A DNA stretch of 64,000 nt, taken from Streblospio benedicti. Taxonomy: Eukaryota; Annelida; Polychaeta; Spionida; Spionidae. The first letter of the stretch is position 1. Every line of letters starts with the position of its first letter. The stretch lies in NCBI GenBank assembly GCA_019095985.1, contig CM032665.1:33606995-33670994 (forward strand), in the 5' to 3' direction. Positions 1 to 12,272 of the stretch are shown piece by piece. A program made the position numbers and the translations under genes. The notes below the pieces were generated by a model. The model was given only the letters and a program-made list of their open reading frames with translations. It was not told the origin of the DNA and ran no database searches.

Positions 1-3000
1 TCACTTAACATTATATATTTACATATATTTGTAAATACAAATACAATTAAGATTGCCTTAACCTTGCAGCAGAAGATGACCGTCATGTGGTTGCCCGTCT
101 TTTGGTTAATTACAAAAAAACAACTATCCATTAACCTTGCAAGGTGCTGGCAACTGGGCAACTAAATCATCTGTTTCTGGCTTTATTCAGCCCCAAATGA
201 CGGTGTAATGGTGGTTTTCACCTGATTACCTCCGATAATGACACTAGTGTCTAATGACAGCAGCTCACTTCAACGTGCCTCTCTGATACAATCGTGACGA
301 CCCCAGTTCATTGATGGTGGTAGCACTTCAGCACTTCACAGGTCCGACACAATAAGATGCACTGTGGCTATTTAGATATATGTATTGTTACAAGCATGCT
401 TTTTTGTTGTCATTTCGTGTGTGTTGATCGTGGGCATCCTTTGCATTCAATTAATCTTTCATCTTTCGTAGCAGTGTGGCATGATTTGGATATTCTAGCA
501 GAAAAAAAAATGTTCCACAATGATAAAAATGATTTTCATTTTTTGTGCTGTAATACATATCTACATTTTTTATATGCAATATTAGCATTTTTTCTTCAAA
601 ATACCAAATGAATTTTGTTACAACTGCCCGAATGTCCCATTGGATGTGCCAAAGGATGTCAAAACCTTTATTAGATTGACACAAACCAATAATGACCAAA
701 CTGCTAATGTTCATATGTTACAATAGTGGTCACTACTGCCCATGGGTCATAATTAGCCTGGCCAATCTAGTCCACTCTACTATAATTACATTGAGTATCT
801 TAGCCCTAATATCCCATTATGGACGAAGCGAAATGCAGTTTTGGTGTCAGCAGTAGATTCTATCTCTTATTTTATTGATGATCCTATAGTAATGCTTCTT
901 ACAATGACGGTTAATATTAGCTTTGTTACATCTGCCATAGATGGTCTCATGCGGTTGGACATCAATAATAGAATATGATAGGCATATAGTTAGTTGATGG
1001 TTTCATTCAATAATATTAGACACAGATGTATAATTGTGTAAGTGTGTACTGGGTATGATCCTTCTAATATATTATACAATGCACTTTATAATCATGCTCC
1101 ATGTCTTTCCTAGCCCAGTCATACTGATCATCTAGATGACCAACGCTTCTTAACAAACTTATCTTATAATTTCTGCTTATCTTTCGTTGTAACATTTCCT
1201 AACAGACAAAAATTATCTGCATTTTCATCTTAGCTTTTTATATCACATATAAAATGTAAATGAAAAATGTATTTTAGCTGAGCTTATATGCATGTTGCAT
1301 ATATACATGTATAGCCCCAGCTTAAGATGCAAATGAAAAATGGCATGAATTTATCATGAAGTTTATCCAATGTAAACACGCTATCCACAATTAATCTATA
1401 AAACTGGAGCTGTATACCAAATATAGCATACCACGTCCATTCATATATTCCACAAGGATCAGAAATAGATTGGATGGGAGCTGAAATATATTACAACAGA
1501 AAACAGATAGGATGTAATGTGCTAATTTATGCACATATTGTATTTGGTTATCAAAAAGTGATTCTTCCGCAGATCCCAATGTATAATACAATTTGAAATA
1601 GGAATATCAGTCAAAAACACATTCTGAAAATCAACTATTCATCATATTTCTCATTCAGTTCGATTAATAGAGGTTTAAAAATTAGCTTAAAAATAGCATA
1701 GTTGAAAGTATTGTTTCTCCATGCCAGGTTCACCCTACTGCCCATTGCGTCCTATCACACAGATGTTTATGAAGGCAATCAGCGATAAAGAACGGATCAC
1801 ACCCACATAAAGCTACCATTCTGCCCCTCAATGGGTAGTACTAAACTTAGAGGATGGGCACCACAGGACACATAAAAATGTGTAGCACTGATGGCCCTAT
1901 TCACAGTGAGTGCTAGATATATCTGCTACATATGAGTTTATAAATCTGAATTTATTCTCATCTTTTGAAATGATTACGTGTACATACATGAGATGCACCA
2001 ATTAAAGTGAACAAATGTCCAATTTGAAATATTAAAGTCTTATTAATCAAACAATCCTAAATCACAAACAATTCAATCATTTTAACCCATTCGGAGAAAG
2101 AAAAGAGCCGTAATAGAGCGAAGGATATTATGGACCTGTGTCATGTTTGCATGAGTTGATAGCCTTTCTATAATCAGTGTACCCAATAGTATCCTTGTAT
2201 TCTTGGCTCATGTACCCCATGGCAGATTTAGAGGACCATTGGCTGTAAAAGTTGCCATCTATAAGGCATAAACTTCTACCTTATTGCTAATGTTGCTTAC
2301 ATGTTTACCATTCTACCTGCTAACAACAAAACTCATGCAATTAATTTAGGAGTTTGGGTTGCTTACACAATACTTGAAACATAAACCACTCAATGTTTTT
2401 CAACTAATTAGAATAATCTGGAGTGATTGTAACTCTTGCAAACTACTTCTCTCTATCGTTTGGAAAGACATGATGTCCTAACTATTACGAAAATCACCTT
2501 CAATAATCAATCATCCGAAGACGTACAATTCTAACAACTTAATTAAAAGCAGCAGTACGTCAAGGTGATACTTGTACATCCTTGCTTTGATTGATGACGA
2601 AATTCATCTCCATTTTTTATACTATTTTCTTTGAAGTGTATCATTTGGCTGCTATGAGTGAAAGCTTTGTATCCACTTAGTCACTGTATCTATCAATTAT
2701 TGTATGTCGGCAGGTCATTACATATACTATAGGATTGGTCATCATCAACAAGAAAAATGGTTTGCTGATAAGACCTCTCAAAATGCATATTGAATAAACC
2801 AACCACATTTACTATCGGCAGTTGAAATCATCATAGTAAAGCATAATAATTGTAAGTCAAATGAAAAGAATCTGTTCTTCAAATGGATGCAAGATTTCAT
2901 TTCTATAACAGGTATCACCTAACTTATTTATATTTGGACTAGCTTATTTGGTCGGGCTTACATTGTTTCTATTTGGATGAGATGGTCCTTTTCAATCCAT

Positions 3001-3998
3001 TTCATCATCAATGTTAGTTGTCTACATGATTAATTACCATCAGAAAGAGAGAAGACTGTAGCAATAATTGTCAATCATTCTTGATCACTTAATCAGTTGA
3101 CACCTGTCTCGACCTTGGTTGGAAGCTTGACCTTGATAAGAAAACAGCTGTAATTGATGATTATTAACTAAGACTTCATCACTAAAAAAATTATTTACAT
3201 GCATGCACACAATAAAAAATGAAATCATAGTGAAAATCCAAATACATACCTAACAAAAATCTATAATTATCAATTTTCGCCAAGGTCACATACTTTCAAG
3301 GATTTGAAAGAAGATTCAAAGGACACAGCGATTTGAAAAACCCTTCATTATCATTCTAGTGATACCTCGTACTAGGATTTTAGCATAGAATAACTTTGTA
3401 TCGGAAGAGTAAAATAGAATGTAACAACATTCCAAGCATTTTCACAAAATTGTTACATATTTTAAAGATAAATTAAATATTGCTCCCTTAGAACAACCCA
3501 ACTACATAATGTTAAAAATAACTAAAAACCAAACCCATATCTCAAAACCTACATGTAGGTAAAAATAGATTGTGTAAAAAGAAATAACAATCTAAGGAAG
3601 GAAGTATTTCGATTGAATGCTAGCTACAAATCCATCTTTGCTCTCTTGAGGAACCACTGTATCCTAATTTCACAATTGCATTCCTAAATTGCCCTGACTA
3701 CTCCACACAATCATGCCACTTCCAAATTAGAACGAAGATCATAAATCACTCGTTTTGTCCTACTAATAATCACTACTCAATTATGAATATGGATTTGCAT
3801 AATACTGGTTGGAGCAAACAAAATATCATGTCACCATAGAATAAGTGAAGAAACGTGCATCATACAGCACTGTTCCAAAAATTCTTGCTTTATTCAGAGT
3901 GTGATAATCTTTTTGCCCAGGTTGCCTATCTGCTATAACACTGAGCAGGTTCTATCATTGGCAAATTTCAAACATCCCGCACATGGCAAACTTAATAC
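1..3998. other. AT-rich noncoding stretch
   Basis: I see no exon, RNA gene or recognisable transposon here. Open frames are short, AT-driven and lack paired splice signals. The first 350 bases are less AT-rich than the rest but carry stops in all minus-strand frames I read, so they are not an obvious exon. They could be conserved regulatory DNA. Confidence 0.6.
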
Positions 3999-4116
3999 CT
4001 GCATTGTCCATACAAAAAACTCTACCTTCTACCCTCTTTTTACATTTAATGTGTCCATAAATCTCCTGGATTCTGAACATCTGTGTTCCCAATACACAGA
4101 CTTTCTTGCCCATAAA
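3999..4116 (-). CDS. possible internal exon, unknown protein
   Basis: On the minus strand an open stretch of 39 codons plus one base is bounded by an acceptor-like TTACAG and a donor-like GCAG|GTATTA. The peptide begins FMGKKVCVLGTQMF and ends RVFCMDNAG. It would enter in phase 0 and leave in phase 1. The acceptor has only a weak pyrimidine tract. The frame also stays open beyond both edges, so this may be a chance open frame. I recognise no family. It lies downstream, in minus-strand order, of the signal-peptide exon at 34.7 kb, but about 30 kb away, so membership of the same gene is speculation. Confidence 0.2.
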
Positions 4117-4405
4117 CTGTAACAGTTGTAAATGTACATTGACATCAAACTCTCGAAGGAACATCTTGAAGAAATTACAGTAAAACCGCAAAGAGTGGTA
4201 AGATGTTTATACAATAAACATGCAAATAAAATTTCTGTGATCTTCGCCTTCAAAATCACATCTTTCCTTATTAAACATAGAACATTTACGTGACTCTGAA
4301 AACACATGGTGCAATCCAAAAACTTCATGTACATGTACATGTATGATGGTAGAATCAGTACAATACATGTTTAAATAAAGTCAAAAGGGTACGAAATATT
4401 TATTA

Positions 4406-4444
4406 TCTACAAATTTTCGCTCCATCAGAGCTTCCTCAGGTAGA
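4406..4444 (-). other. retroelement-type hairpin with hammerhead-like core
   Basis: Read on the minus strand, the segment contains CTGAGGA, then a GCTC/GAGC stem with a short loop, then GAAA, closed by outer arms TCTAC and GTAGA. CUGANGA and GAAA are the conserved boxes of hammerhead ribozymes, which are known in Penelope-like retroelements and retrozymes. Two things do not fit: there is an extra A before the inner stem, and there is no clear cleavage-site base between GAAA and the outer arm. The safest reading is an old 3' fragment of a retroelement carrying the common CTGANGAAG-stem-CGAAA hairpin. Confidence 0.3.
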
Positions 4445-7266
4445 ATCAGTGTCAAATGGTTCACCAGCTGCGAGTAGGAGGTTAATCACAGGTTCTTCAG
4501 CAAGATCACAAAGCCTGGCTAAGGTGGTGCAACCTAAAAATGTAGATGGGGGACACTATAAAAAGAGAACTTACATTTCCTTGAAAAATACACATATCTG
4601 TGGTTTCTATGTGGTCATTATCAAGGGATCATGGTTGTAAATTTAACTTCACTGGCTTCTCAATAAAGTACAACTATTGTTCCACTTATAAGGATGTGGT
4701 TTGCCTACTGTTGAACAAATGAATTTATGGCTTCACTGTCGCCAATGATTTAGAGGACCAAATTCAGTAGGAGACACAAAACACAAGGTACAAAAAAACA
4801 ATGAAAGACAACAGCAGTCTCATAAGATTCGTATATATCAAACTCCTTGTATGAGCTTGATTACCTGATGGACATTATGAGGCATTAAGTCCATTTCTAA
4901 TTTACTGCAGGCATTGAATTAATCATGCCAGCTGGGTCAACACCCATAATCAAACACACATACAGGTAATTCAATTATGACTGAGCTAAAATGCCCATAA
5001 GTTCATCATATTTTACAGAATTTATACTATCCAAAATTCAAATGAATTGAATCAAATCCTAACATGCATGTACATTGTAGCGTATTCATAATTGTGTAAT
5101 GCAATGTAATGAAAAATGTATTTTATTGTCAAATAAAAATTCACAATCATTTTCCCCAAAAATGTTTGTTACACGGATTCTGACACTAACCTTGAATGAA
5201 ACACTAATGGCAAGTTATAGCTACATGTAGATGGGCCATAATTCAGCAATATACTAGCTTCATTTATCAATGATAACATATGTCTGTAGCCAAATAAGGC
5301 GAAGACATTCTACTTTGGTAACCAGCATATGGGACCTGTAATAAATCAATGCCACAAAGATGATGATCTTGAGATGTAGGCTTTCCATCTATAGAAATTC
5401 TATCACCAACTGACCATTATTAATATTTATGTGACTGTCACATGCTGTGAGATTCAACTCTCATGATGTTTTCATTAGTACAGATCATCCGGCTCCTCCC
5501 ACCTACTTTCATCCTTATCAGCATCTTAAACTTCAACATAATTGGAAAAACAGAAATGCTAGAAGTTGTTGAATCGATCATTTTAGAGCCAAAACTGTAA
5601 AGCTAATTTCGTTCTTTGTCAGTCTGTTTTGACAAGGTCGTTTTATGCATGTATTCCATCCAACATTTAATAAGCTAATGAAGATTTCTACTTTCCTGGC
5701 TGCTCCATTCAATGCGGCTACCCCGCCTGCCAACTGACATGATTGGTGTGTCACCACTTTCTACCTTTTCTCTCCATTCACTCTTAGAGTACTTGACCGC
5801 AAGGCCATTATTCATTTCTAAAAGACACACACGCATGGTCATTGTATACCATTTATAAAAGCATCATTTTCTTTTAATTAGACAATTAGGATGACCCCAG
5901 CAACTTGACAGTAGAATGTTACAGGATAGAAAATGTCCATGCTGGTTCAAAAAAATGTACCATGCTCCTTCTCATATGTGCAATGTACAATGTACTTGAT
6001 GAACAATTTTACTTCTAAGGCATCCATCACCGACTCTTAAGAAAATGAGCTTTTCTCCTCACTTTGCCTGTCCTATCATCACTAAAATAAACTGACAGGG
6101 CGATTTTGGCTGTCAATGCTCTGATGAGGTTTGCTCACGCGTACACACAAATGACATGCATTTAAGTCTCTGCTAAGCCTTCACTGACAATCAACACAAC
6201 CCTGGGCCGTTATTACAATTAAATATGCAGAAATCATGCATTGAATGTACTCAGTGCTGTCTTGGAGAGTGTAGTGTTCTACTATCTGGGTGTTTTAGAG
6301 CACTATTATATTTATGTTGTATCAGGATGAAGCTCCTGTTAACATAGTGTGCTTGCTGTCTTCCAAACAAGTGTCACTAGAATGGAAAATATGCACATGT
6401 GGTTAAAAAAGCCTTCAGCACAGTCAGTCAGGATGCTCTATCAATTGATTGATGTCCAATGGCCAGTGACAGTTTGTAATTGACAGGAATTAATGTCTGA
6501 TCAGAACGTGACTTGAACAGATAATCGAATCTCTGAATCTGGTACATCTTTGGAAGTGAAGAAATATAATAACGCCTTCCTAAAAATATTGCGTGTTAAC
6601 ATCACAATAAATGCCATTAATATTGAAGAAAAGTTACTGTCAAAATTCTACCATGACAAGGGATGATTTTAAGGTTTAATTTTAATATGAACATGTATAT
6701 TATAAGGCTTGTCCTATTGTATAGATTATAGGTTGAAGCATTAGCTGTGTATGTGACTTACTCAGCCTTGCCTCCAGCTAAGCAGCATTGAACAACCATT
6801 GCCTACAGTTCAAATTACCAGCTATTGCACACTTTATACCACATGGCCTTGGCAATTTGGAAATTCCAGCTTAACCATTTGTATATCATTTTGTAACAAA
6901 GTCTACCTATTTACAAGCTCGATAACTTCATAATTCACATTCTAATTCACATATCAACTCACAGTGCAATACATTTGAAATTGATAAATAATAATTACTA
7001 GACAAGTGTACTTGACTAAAGGTTTACCCACCAATGCGTACCAAGCCAATAACAGTATCAGTACAATGAGTACATGTTCTGTAACTTCTTCCTATTCTAG
7101 ACAAAAAAGATTCATGACAGAAAGTTTGAAACAAAAACAACCAATATCATATTCGTATAAAAAGCAGATATATAAAACCTAATTTTCTGCTCAATCTTTG
7201 AGACATACATCATGATGGATCATCCTGGAGGCCACAATGTAACTGTCAACACTGTGACAGGAGAGT
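4445..7266. other. noncoding stretch with homeodomain/TGACAG-like motifs
   Basis: No gene is seen. Around 6440-6500 there is a dense run of motifs (ATTGATTGATG, two TGACAG boxes, GGAATTAATG) resembling PBX/HOX and MEIS/TGIF sites. Around 4890-4960 there is another TAATTAATCATG-type cluster. Such clusters are common in conserved noncoding enhancers but also arise by chance in AT-rich DNA. The short minus-strand open frames near 4.2 kb look like chance. Confidence 0.35.
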
Positions 7267-7440
7267 CAGTAGAACCTCTATTGGGACCACTTTTGAGAGG
7301 GTGTTAGGAGGTCTCATTAGAGAGGTGTTCCCTATGCAGACATTCATTTTGGTAGCTTTATGACGGATTGGACAGTGAAAAGTGGTCTTATTATAGAGGT
7401 GGTCTCAATAGAGAGGTTGTCTTAATTTGAGGTTCTACTG
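7267..7440 (-). mobile_element. TA-flanked MITE, CAGTAGAACCTC family, copy 1
   Basis: The copy starts CAGTAGAACCTC, ends GAGGTTCTACTG and is followed by TA. The inside repeats the words GGTCTCAATAGAGAGG and GACCACTTTT. The TA target, CAG ends and lack of coding capacity fit a non-autonomous Tc1/mariner or pogo-type element. The internal order is inverted relative to the majority of copies, hence the minus strand. Confidence 0.8.
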
Positions 7441-8183
7441 TATATATAATAACAAGATGACATGCTTTTATGAGAAGAGTTAGAATCATGAATTGTTTTT
7501 ATATAAATAAACATTTGGATGGTATGGTAAGGATATTATAAGGATTATAATATGAAAGTTAATCGTGCCCAAGTTTCTATTTAAGTTAAATCTTGCTCTA
7601 CATATGCATACATGCACAAGCGTCAATTGTTAACATTTACGCATTAATTACTACCTACCTGTACATATAGAAACTGACTAAGCCCAAATACAGTTTCAGA
7701 AAATCAGCATTATGAGCATTTACATATAATACGAGCTTGCCAGACATTCAACCCAAGTGAAGTGGCGATGTCAGATTTAGCTCACACTAGATCATGCTAA
7801 TCGAGTTGTAGTCCAGGGGAATGACCATCCTATATGTCATGCCTTAATCTTCATACCCGTTCACTCCAATCACGGTGCAACACGCAGTAATATAACTTAA
7901 TACTCACGGAGAAGTGCTTCTGCACAGTAACACCAGCATAAGTTAAGCATAACAGCATTTCATTGCTACACCCTTAGTATTTTGTTGATATCCTATTTGC
8001 GAAATTCATGGTAACATCAATAAGTTAAATTTGAAGGATACCCAAGCAGTATAGTACAAACTTGCAAACCATATGGTGATAACCATTTGATAGGTGTCAA
8101 CTGTAAATACATATATAGATAAACTATGTAGATAATACAACTAAAATTACATCCTGTCCTGTTGGGCTAATATTAGCATATAC
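7441..8183. other. noncoding stretch
   Basis: I see no exon, RNA gene or repeat end here. It is plain AT-rich sequence between a MITE and a foldback. Confidence 0.6.
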
Positions 8184-8215
8184 CAGGAATGAAATAACTG
8201 GTTATTTCATTCCTG
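8184..8215. repeat. perfect 15-bp-arm foldback with 2-base centre
   Basis: The arm CAGGAATGAAATAAC is followed by TG and then its exact reverse complement. An imperfect ATATA extension continues outside both arms. In DNA this could extrude as a cruciform; in RNA the two-base loop would have to open somewhat. No gene surrounds it. It may be the scar of a foldback element or a chance near-palindrome. Confidence 0.7.
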
Positions 8216-8624
8216 CATATAATAAAAAAGTGACTGAAATGTTTTGTTCCATATTGTAGGAAATCATTCTAGGATCAGGATTGTCTGGGCATTTTTATAA
8301 TGTCCATTAGCATGCTGCCAAAAACATGTATAATTGATTAACTGTGCATGAGGCAATTGCATGTCAATGATTCGCCATCAATTGTTATCATCCCATACAA
8401 TTGCATTTAGATCGAGAATATGAAAAAAATCAAAAATATGAAATAGTATAAGAATCATTCTATTTAGGCTGCAGATCGAAAGAGAAATATTGAATGTTTA
8501 TTCAGTTTACTTTTTATACACGATGCAGAATGATTATAAACCAGTTCCTTGAAAAGGTAAACAAGTGTTTACTTTTGCTACTTTTGTTTCTGGAACACTA
8601 CAGGTATACATGGGACAAGTGGTC

Positions 8625-9858
8625 TGCAGTCTATCATCACCATTTTTAATGTGCCATTTAAAATTGTCTATATGTTCATGAGCTTGTCATGTGTGGAATG
8701 AATACAAAAATTAACATCTTATAGACATCTAATAAAACTGAAAATAGAAGGAATGAAAGGAAAGGGAAGACCAAAACATGCTGATATAAAACCAAAAAGC
8801 AAAAGTGTGAAACCACTCAACTAGAAAAGCATTTTAAACGTTGAGTACATTGTGATTAATATCTGTTATATCGTTTACTTCCATTATAGAGAAAGCCTTA
8901 CTAAATCACACATATTAGGACACCTATTGTTCAATGGCATTATCTCATTGATTAAAAGTTGACACCCCCAAAACTCTTTGTGATTAAATGTACCATATTC
9001 AATACTTACAGTACTGTCACCCTATAAGGAACACAGTTATTTCAGTAAAAGTATTACCGAATTTTCTGTTTCTGGAAATCACACAAAATACACGTATTTC
9101 TATCCCGTATCAAAGGCTTATGTCAGGGGACAACCCCGCCACCATGGAATCTGCAGGGGCTACTTAACCATGATACACTGCCGTCTATATATACTATGCC
9201 CAATTTGGACTCCAGAAATTTGTGTGTATGACCACCTGAATAGCACAAACATTTACACCATGTCTGAGCCAATGCATGCTTAGCGCAATGGGGGGAAACT
9301 CTGCATATCCTATGTCTTCACATTGTACAGATTCTGGGTCAATCTACCCATATACAATCCACACACATGCAGCAGTATACAGCTATATTTCATACTAGTT
9401 TTATCCATTATGTACTCGAGCCTGAAAATTCTTAACAGAATAGGGAATAGGGAAATTTATCATTTCTTGGCCTGCTCATAGGACCAATGTCTTCAGACCC
9501 GAGCACATAATGGACAAGGCTGGTCTAAAATAGGGAAGTATTGTACTGCACATGTGTGGGTTGTGTAGAAGTAAATTTGCAGTAAATCTGTATAGTGTGA
9601 AGCCTTTCCGTATGTAGAGATTCATTTCTAAGTATAGGGTATGTTGCTCTCAAGTGTGGTTGTATGCATTTGTTGTTTGCAAGGTGGTCAGACACAGGAA
9701 TTTCTGCAGGCAGCATTCAGCATAGTATATAATGAGAGCGACCTTCTCTTCACATTGTACTTGCTTCAGCATTAAGTACATGTACATACTCTTGAACATA
9801 TATCCAGACATGATCAAGACAGACTTTTCAGTGTTTTCGGGTGTTGTCAGAAATTTCA
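8625..9858. repeat. duplicated block, copy 1 (left of gap)
   Basis: This block reappears at 10024-12236. The last 430 bases before the gap are nearly identical to 11800-12236. The earlier part differs mainly by one-base insertions, deletions and homopolymer lengths. It lacks the 920-bp insertion present in copy 2. The identical minus-strand open frames at 9525-9716 and 11903-12094 are a by-product of the duplication and not genes. A collapsed-apart pair of alleles on either side of an assembly gap explains this best. Confidence 0.85.
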
Positions 9859-9958
9859 NNNNNNNNNNNNNNNNNNNNNNNNNNNNNNNNNNNNNNNNNN
9901 NNNNNNNNNNNNNNNNNNNNNNNNNNNNNNNNNNNNNNNNNNNNNNNNNNNNNNNNNN
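9859..9958. other. assembly gap, exactly 100 N
   Basis: One hundred unknown bases, a conventional scaffolding gap of unspecified true length. Its position between two copies of the same block suggests a haplotype-split join. The sequence just right of it (9959-10023) is homopolymer-rich and looks like a low-quality version of 8540-8630. Confidence 0.98.
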
Positions 9959-10023
9959 CTTTTGTAACTTTCCTTTCCCAAAGGAAAACTTTTTATTTTT
10001 TTTTTTCTTTTTGGGAAAAGGGG

Positions 10024-12236
10024 TTGCGGTCTATCATCCCCAAATTTTTTAATGTGCCATTTAAAATTGTCTATATGTTCATGAGCTTGTCATGTTGTAG
10101 GAATGAATACAAAAATTAACATCTTATAGACATCTAATAAAACTGAAAATAGAAGGAATGAAAGAAGGGAAAGACCAAAACATGCTGATATAAAACTAAA
10201 AGAAAAAGTGTGAAACCACTCTCAACTAAAAAGCATTTTAAACGTTGAGTACACATTGTGATTAATATCTGTTATATAGGTTACTTCCATTATAGAAAGC
10301 CTTACTAAATAACACATATTAGGACACCTATTGTTCAATGGCATTATCTCATTGATTAAAAGTTGACACCCCAAAACTCTTTGTGATTAAATGTACCATA
10401 TCCAATACTTACAATACTGACACCGTATAAAGAACACAGTTATTTCAGTAAAAAGTATTACCGAGATTTTCTGTTTCTGGAAATCACACAAAATACAAAA
10501 TTACTGAAATTTCTAACAACATGTACAGAATTGTCTGGGATGTCCCATGTATTTCTATCCCGTATCAAAAAAAAGGCTTATGTCAGGGGACAACCCGCTA
10601 CCATGGAATCTGCAGGGGCTACTTAACCATGATACTACCGTCTATATATACTAGTACTGATAACGAAAAGGGACATGGAATTTAGCGGAATATTTTAATT
10701 TTAAAGGAATGACGAATCAAGAAAAAAGCGAATGCTTAATTCTGCTTTTTATCACCTTACTAAATTCGCGATAATAAGAAATTCGCAATTACATTAATCA
10801 AACAAATTGGTGGCTTCTACGAAAATTAAAAAGCATAATTCAGCGTGAATTGTGATGAAAATAGGAATCAATATGTTTTCCTGGCCTTACATTAAGTAAA
10901 TTCTGAGAAAAAGAAAATTACGCGAAATTTGAGGAATGGCGTTCATAATCGATAATGGAAATTTCCGAATTTTGCGTTTTTTTTTTTTTGGATGATTCCC
11001 CATATATAAAGGGATACGCAAAGTGAACATAAGAGGTAAATACACACAAAACATGTACATCGTATATGTTCTACTTTGTACATACCACAGTAAATAATAA
11101 AAATTTATCATATTTCCATTATTCTTGTGTTTCATCTCGGATATTGCAATGGTTTAGAACTGGAATAAAACCCCATCATCAAATACATGTACAAGTTTAT
11201 TCAACTCCACAAAAGAAAGATATAGAAAGGAAGGACTGGTGTTACGTTCGTATATATATCGATTTTTTCGAAGTACGAGAATTATCCAATTAGGGTCTTC
11301 GGAAAATTCAAGTAAAATTGAATAATTAAATGTAAATCAATGGTAAATCAATAGTAGGGAATTTTGAGGATTGGAGCGGAAAAAAATAGATTTATGGAAC
11401 GAAAAAGAGGAATTTCTAAGGGCAGCTTACATTAATTACCGAATTTGTTATGGGATCAATGGTTGGAGTATTAAGATTTTTGAAAAATGAAAAATGAAAA
11501 CAGAGGCGAATAAATTTTTGCGAATCTGCAATTTCACGGGGAAATTCATGTCCCTTTTAGATTATCAGTACTGTATGCCCAATTTTGGACTCAGAAATTT
11601 GTGTGTATGCCACTGAATAGCACAAACATTTACCATGTCTGAGCCAATGCATGCTTGGCGCGCCGTGGGGAGAAAACTCTCTGCATATCCTATGTCTTCA
11701 TTGTACAGATTCTGGGTCAATCTACCCATATACAATCCACACATATGCAGCAGTATACAGCTATATTTCATACTAGTTTTGTCCATTATGCACTCGAGCC
11801 TGAAAATTCTTAACAGAATAGGGAATAGGGAAATTTATCATTTCTTGGCCTGCTCATAGGACCAATGTCTTCAGACCCGAGCACATAATGGACAAGGCTG
11901 GTCTAAAATAGGGAAGTATTGTACTGCACATGTGTGGGTTGTGTAGAAGTAAATTTGCAGTAAATCTGTATAGTGTGAAGCCTTTCCGTATGTAGAGATT
12001 CATTTCTAAGTATAGGGTATGTTGCTCTCAAGTGTGGTTGTATGCATTTGTTGTTTGCAAGGTGGTCAGACACAGGAATTTCTGCAGGCAGCATTCAGCA
12101 TAGTATATAATGAGAGCGACCTTCTCTTCACATTGTACTTGCTTCAGCATTAAGTACATGTACATACTCTTGAACATATATCCAGACATGATCAAGACAG
12201 ACTTTTCAGTGTTTTCGGGGTGTTGTCAGAAATTTC
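10024..12236. repeat. duplicated block, copy 2 (right of gap), carrying an insertion
   Basis: This block matches 8625-9858 in the same order and orientation. It is interrupted at 10654-11573 by a transposon-like insertion and carries about 45 extra bases near 10500-10545. Without the insertion its length is close to that of copy 1. Whether it is a true tandem duplication or the second allele cannot be decided from one sequence, but the gap position favours allelic redundancy. Confidence 0.85.
10654..11573. mobile_element. 920-bp TA-flanked insertion (Tc1/mariner-like, non-autonomous)
   Basis: Comparison with copy 1 shows an exact empty site: ATATACTATGCCC in copy 1 against TA-insert-TA in copy 2. 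The ends are inverted copies of AGTACTGATAA followed by AAAAGGGACATG with small differences. I see no transposase; the longest internal frames are short and AT-driven. TA duplication and CAGT-type ends place it with Tc1/mariner/pogo-like elements. Confidence 0.8.
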
Positions 12237-12272
12237 AGAAATTTGCGTGAAATTTCTGCAATAAACGTGTTA

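Noticed and set aside
9525-9716. Identical 63-codon minus-strand frames here and at 11903-12094
   Set aside because: Their identity comes from the duplicated block around the gap and not from selection on a protein.
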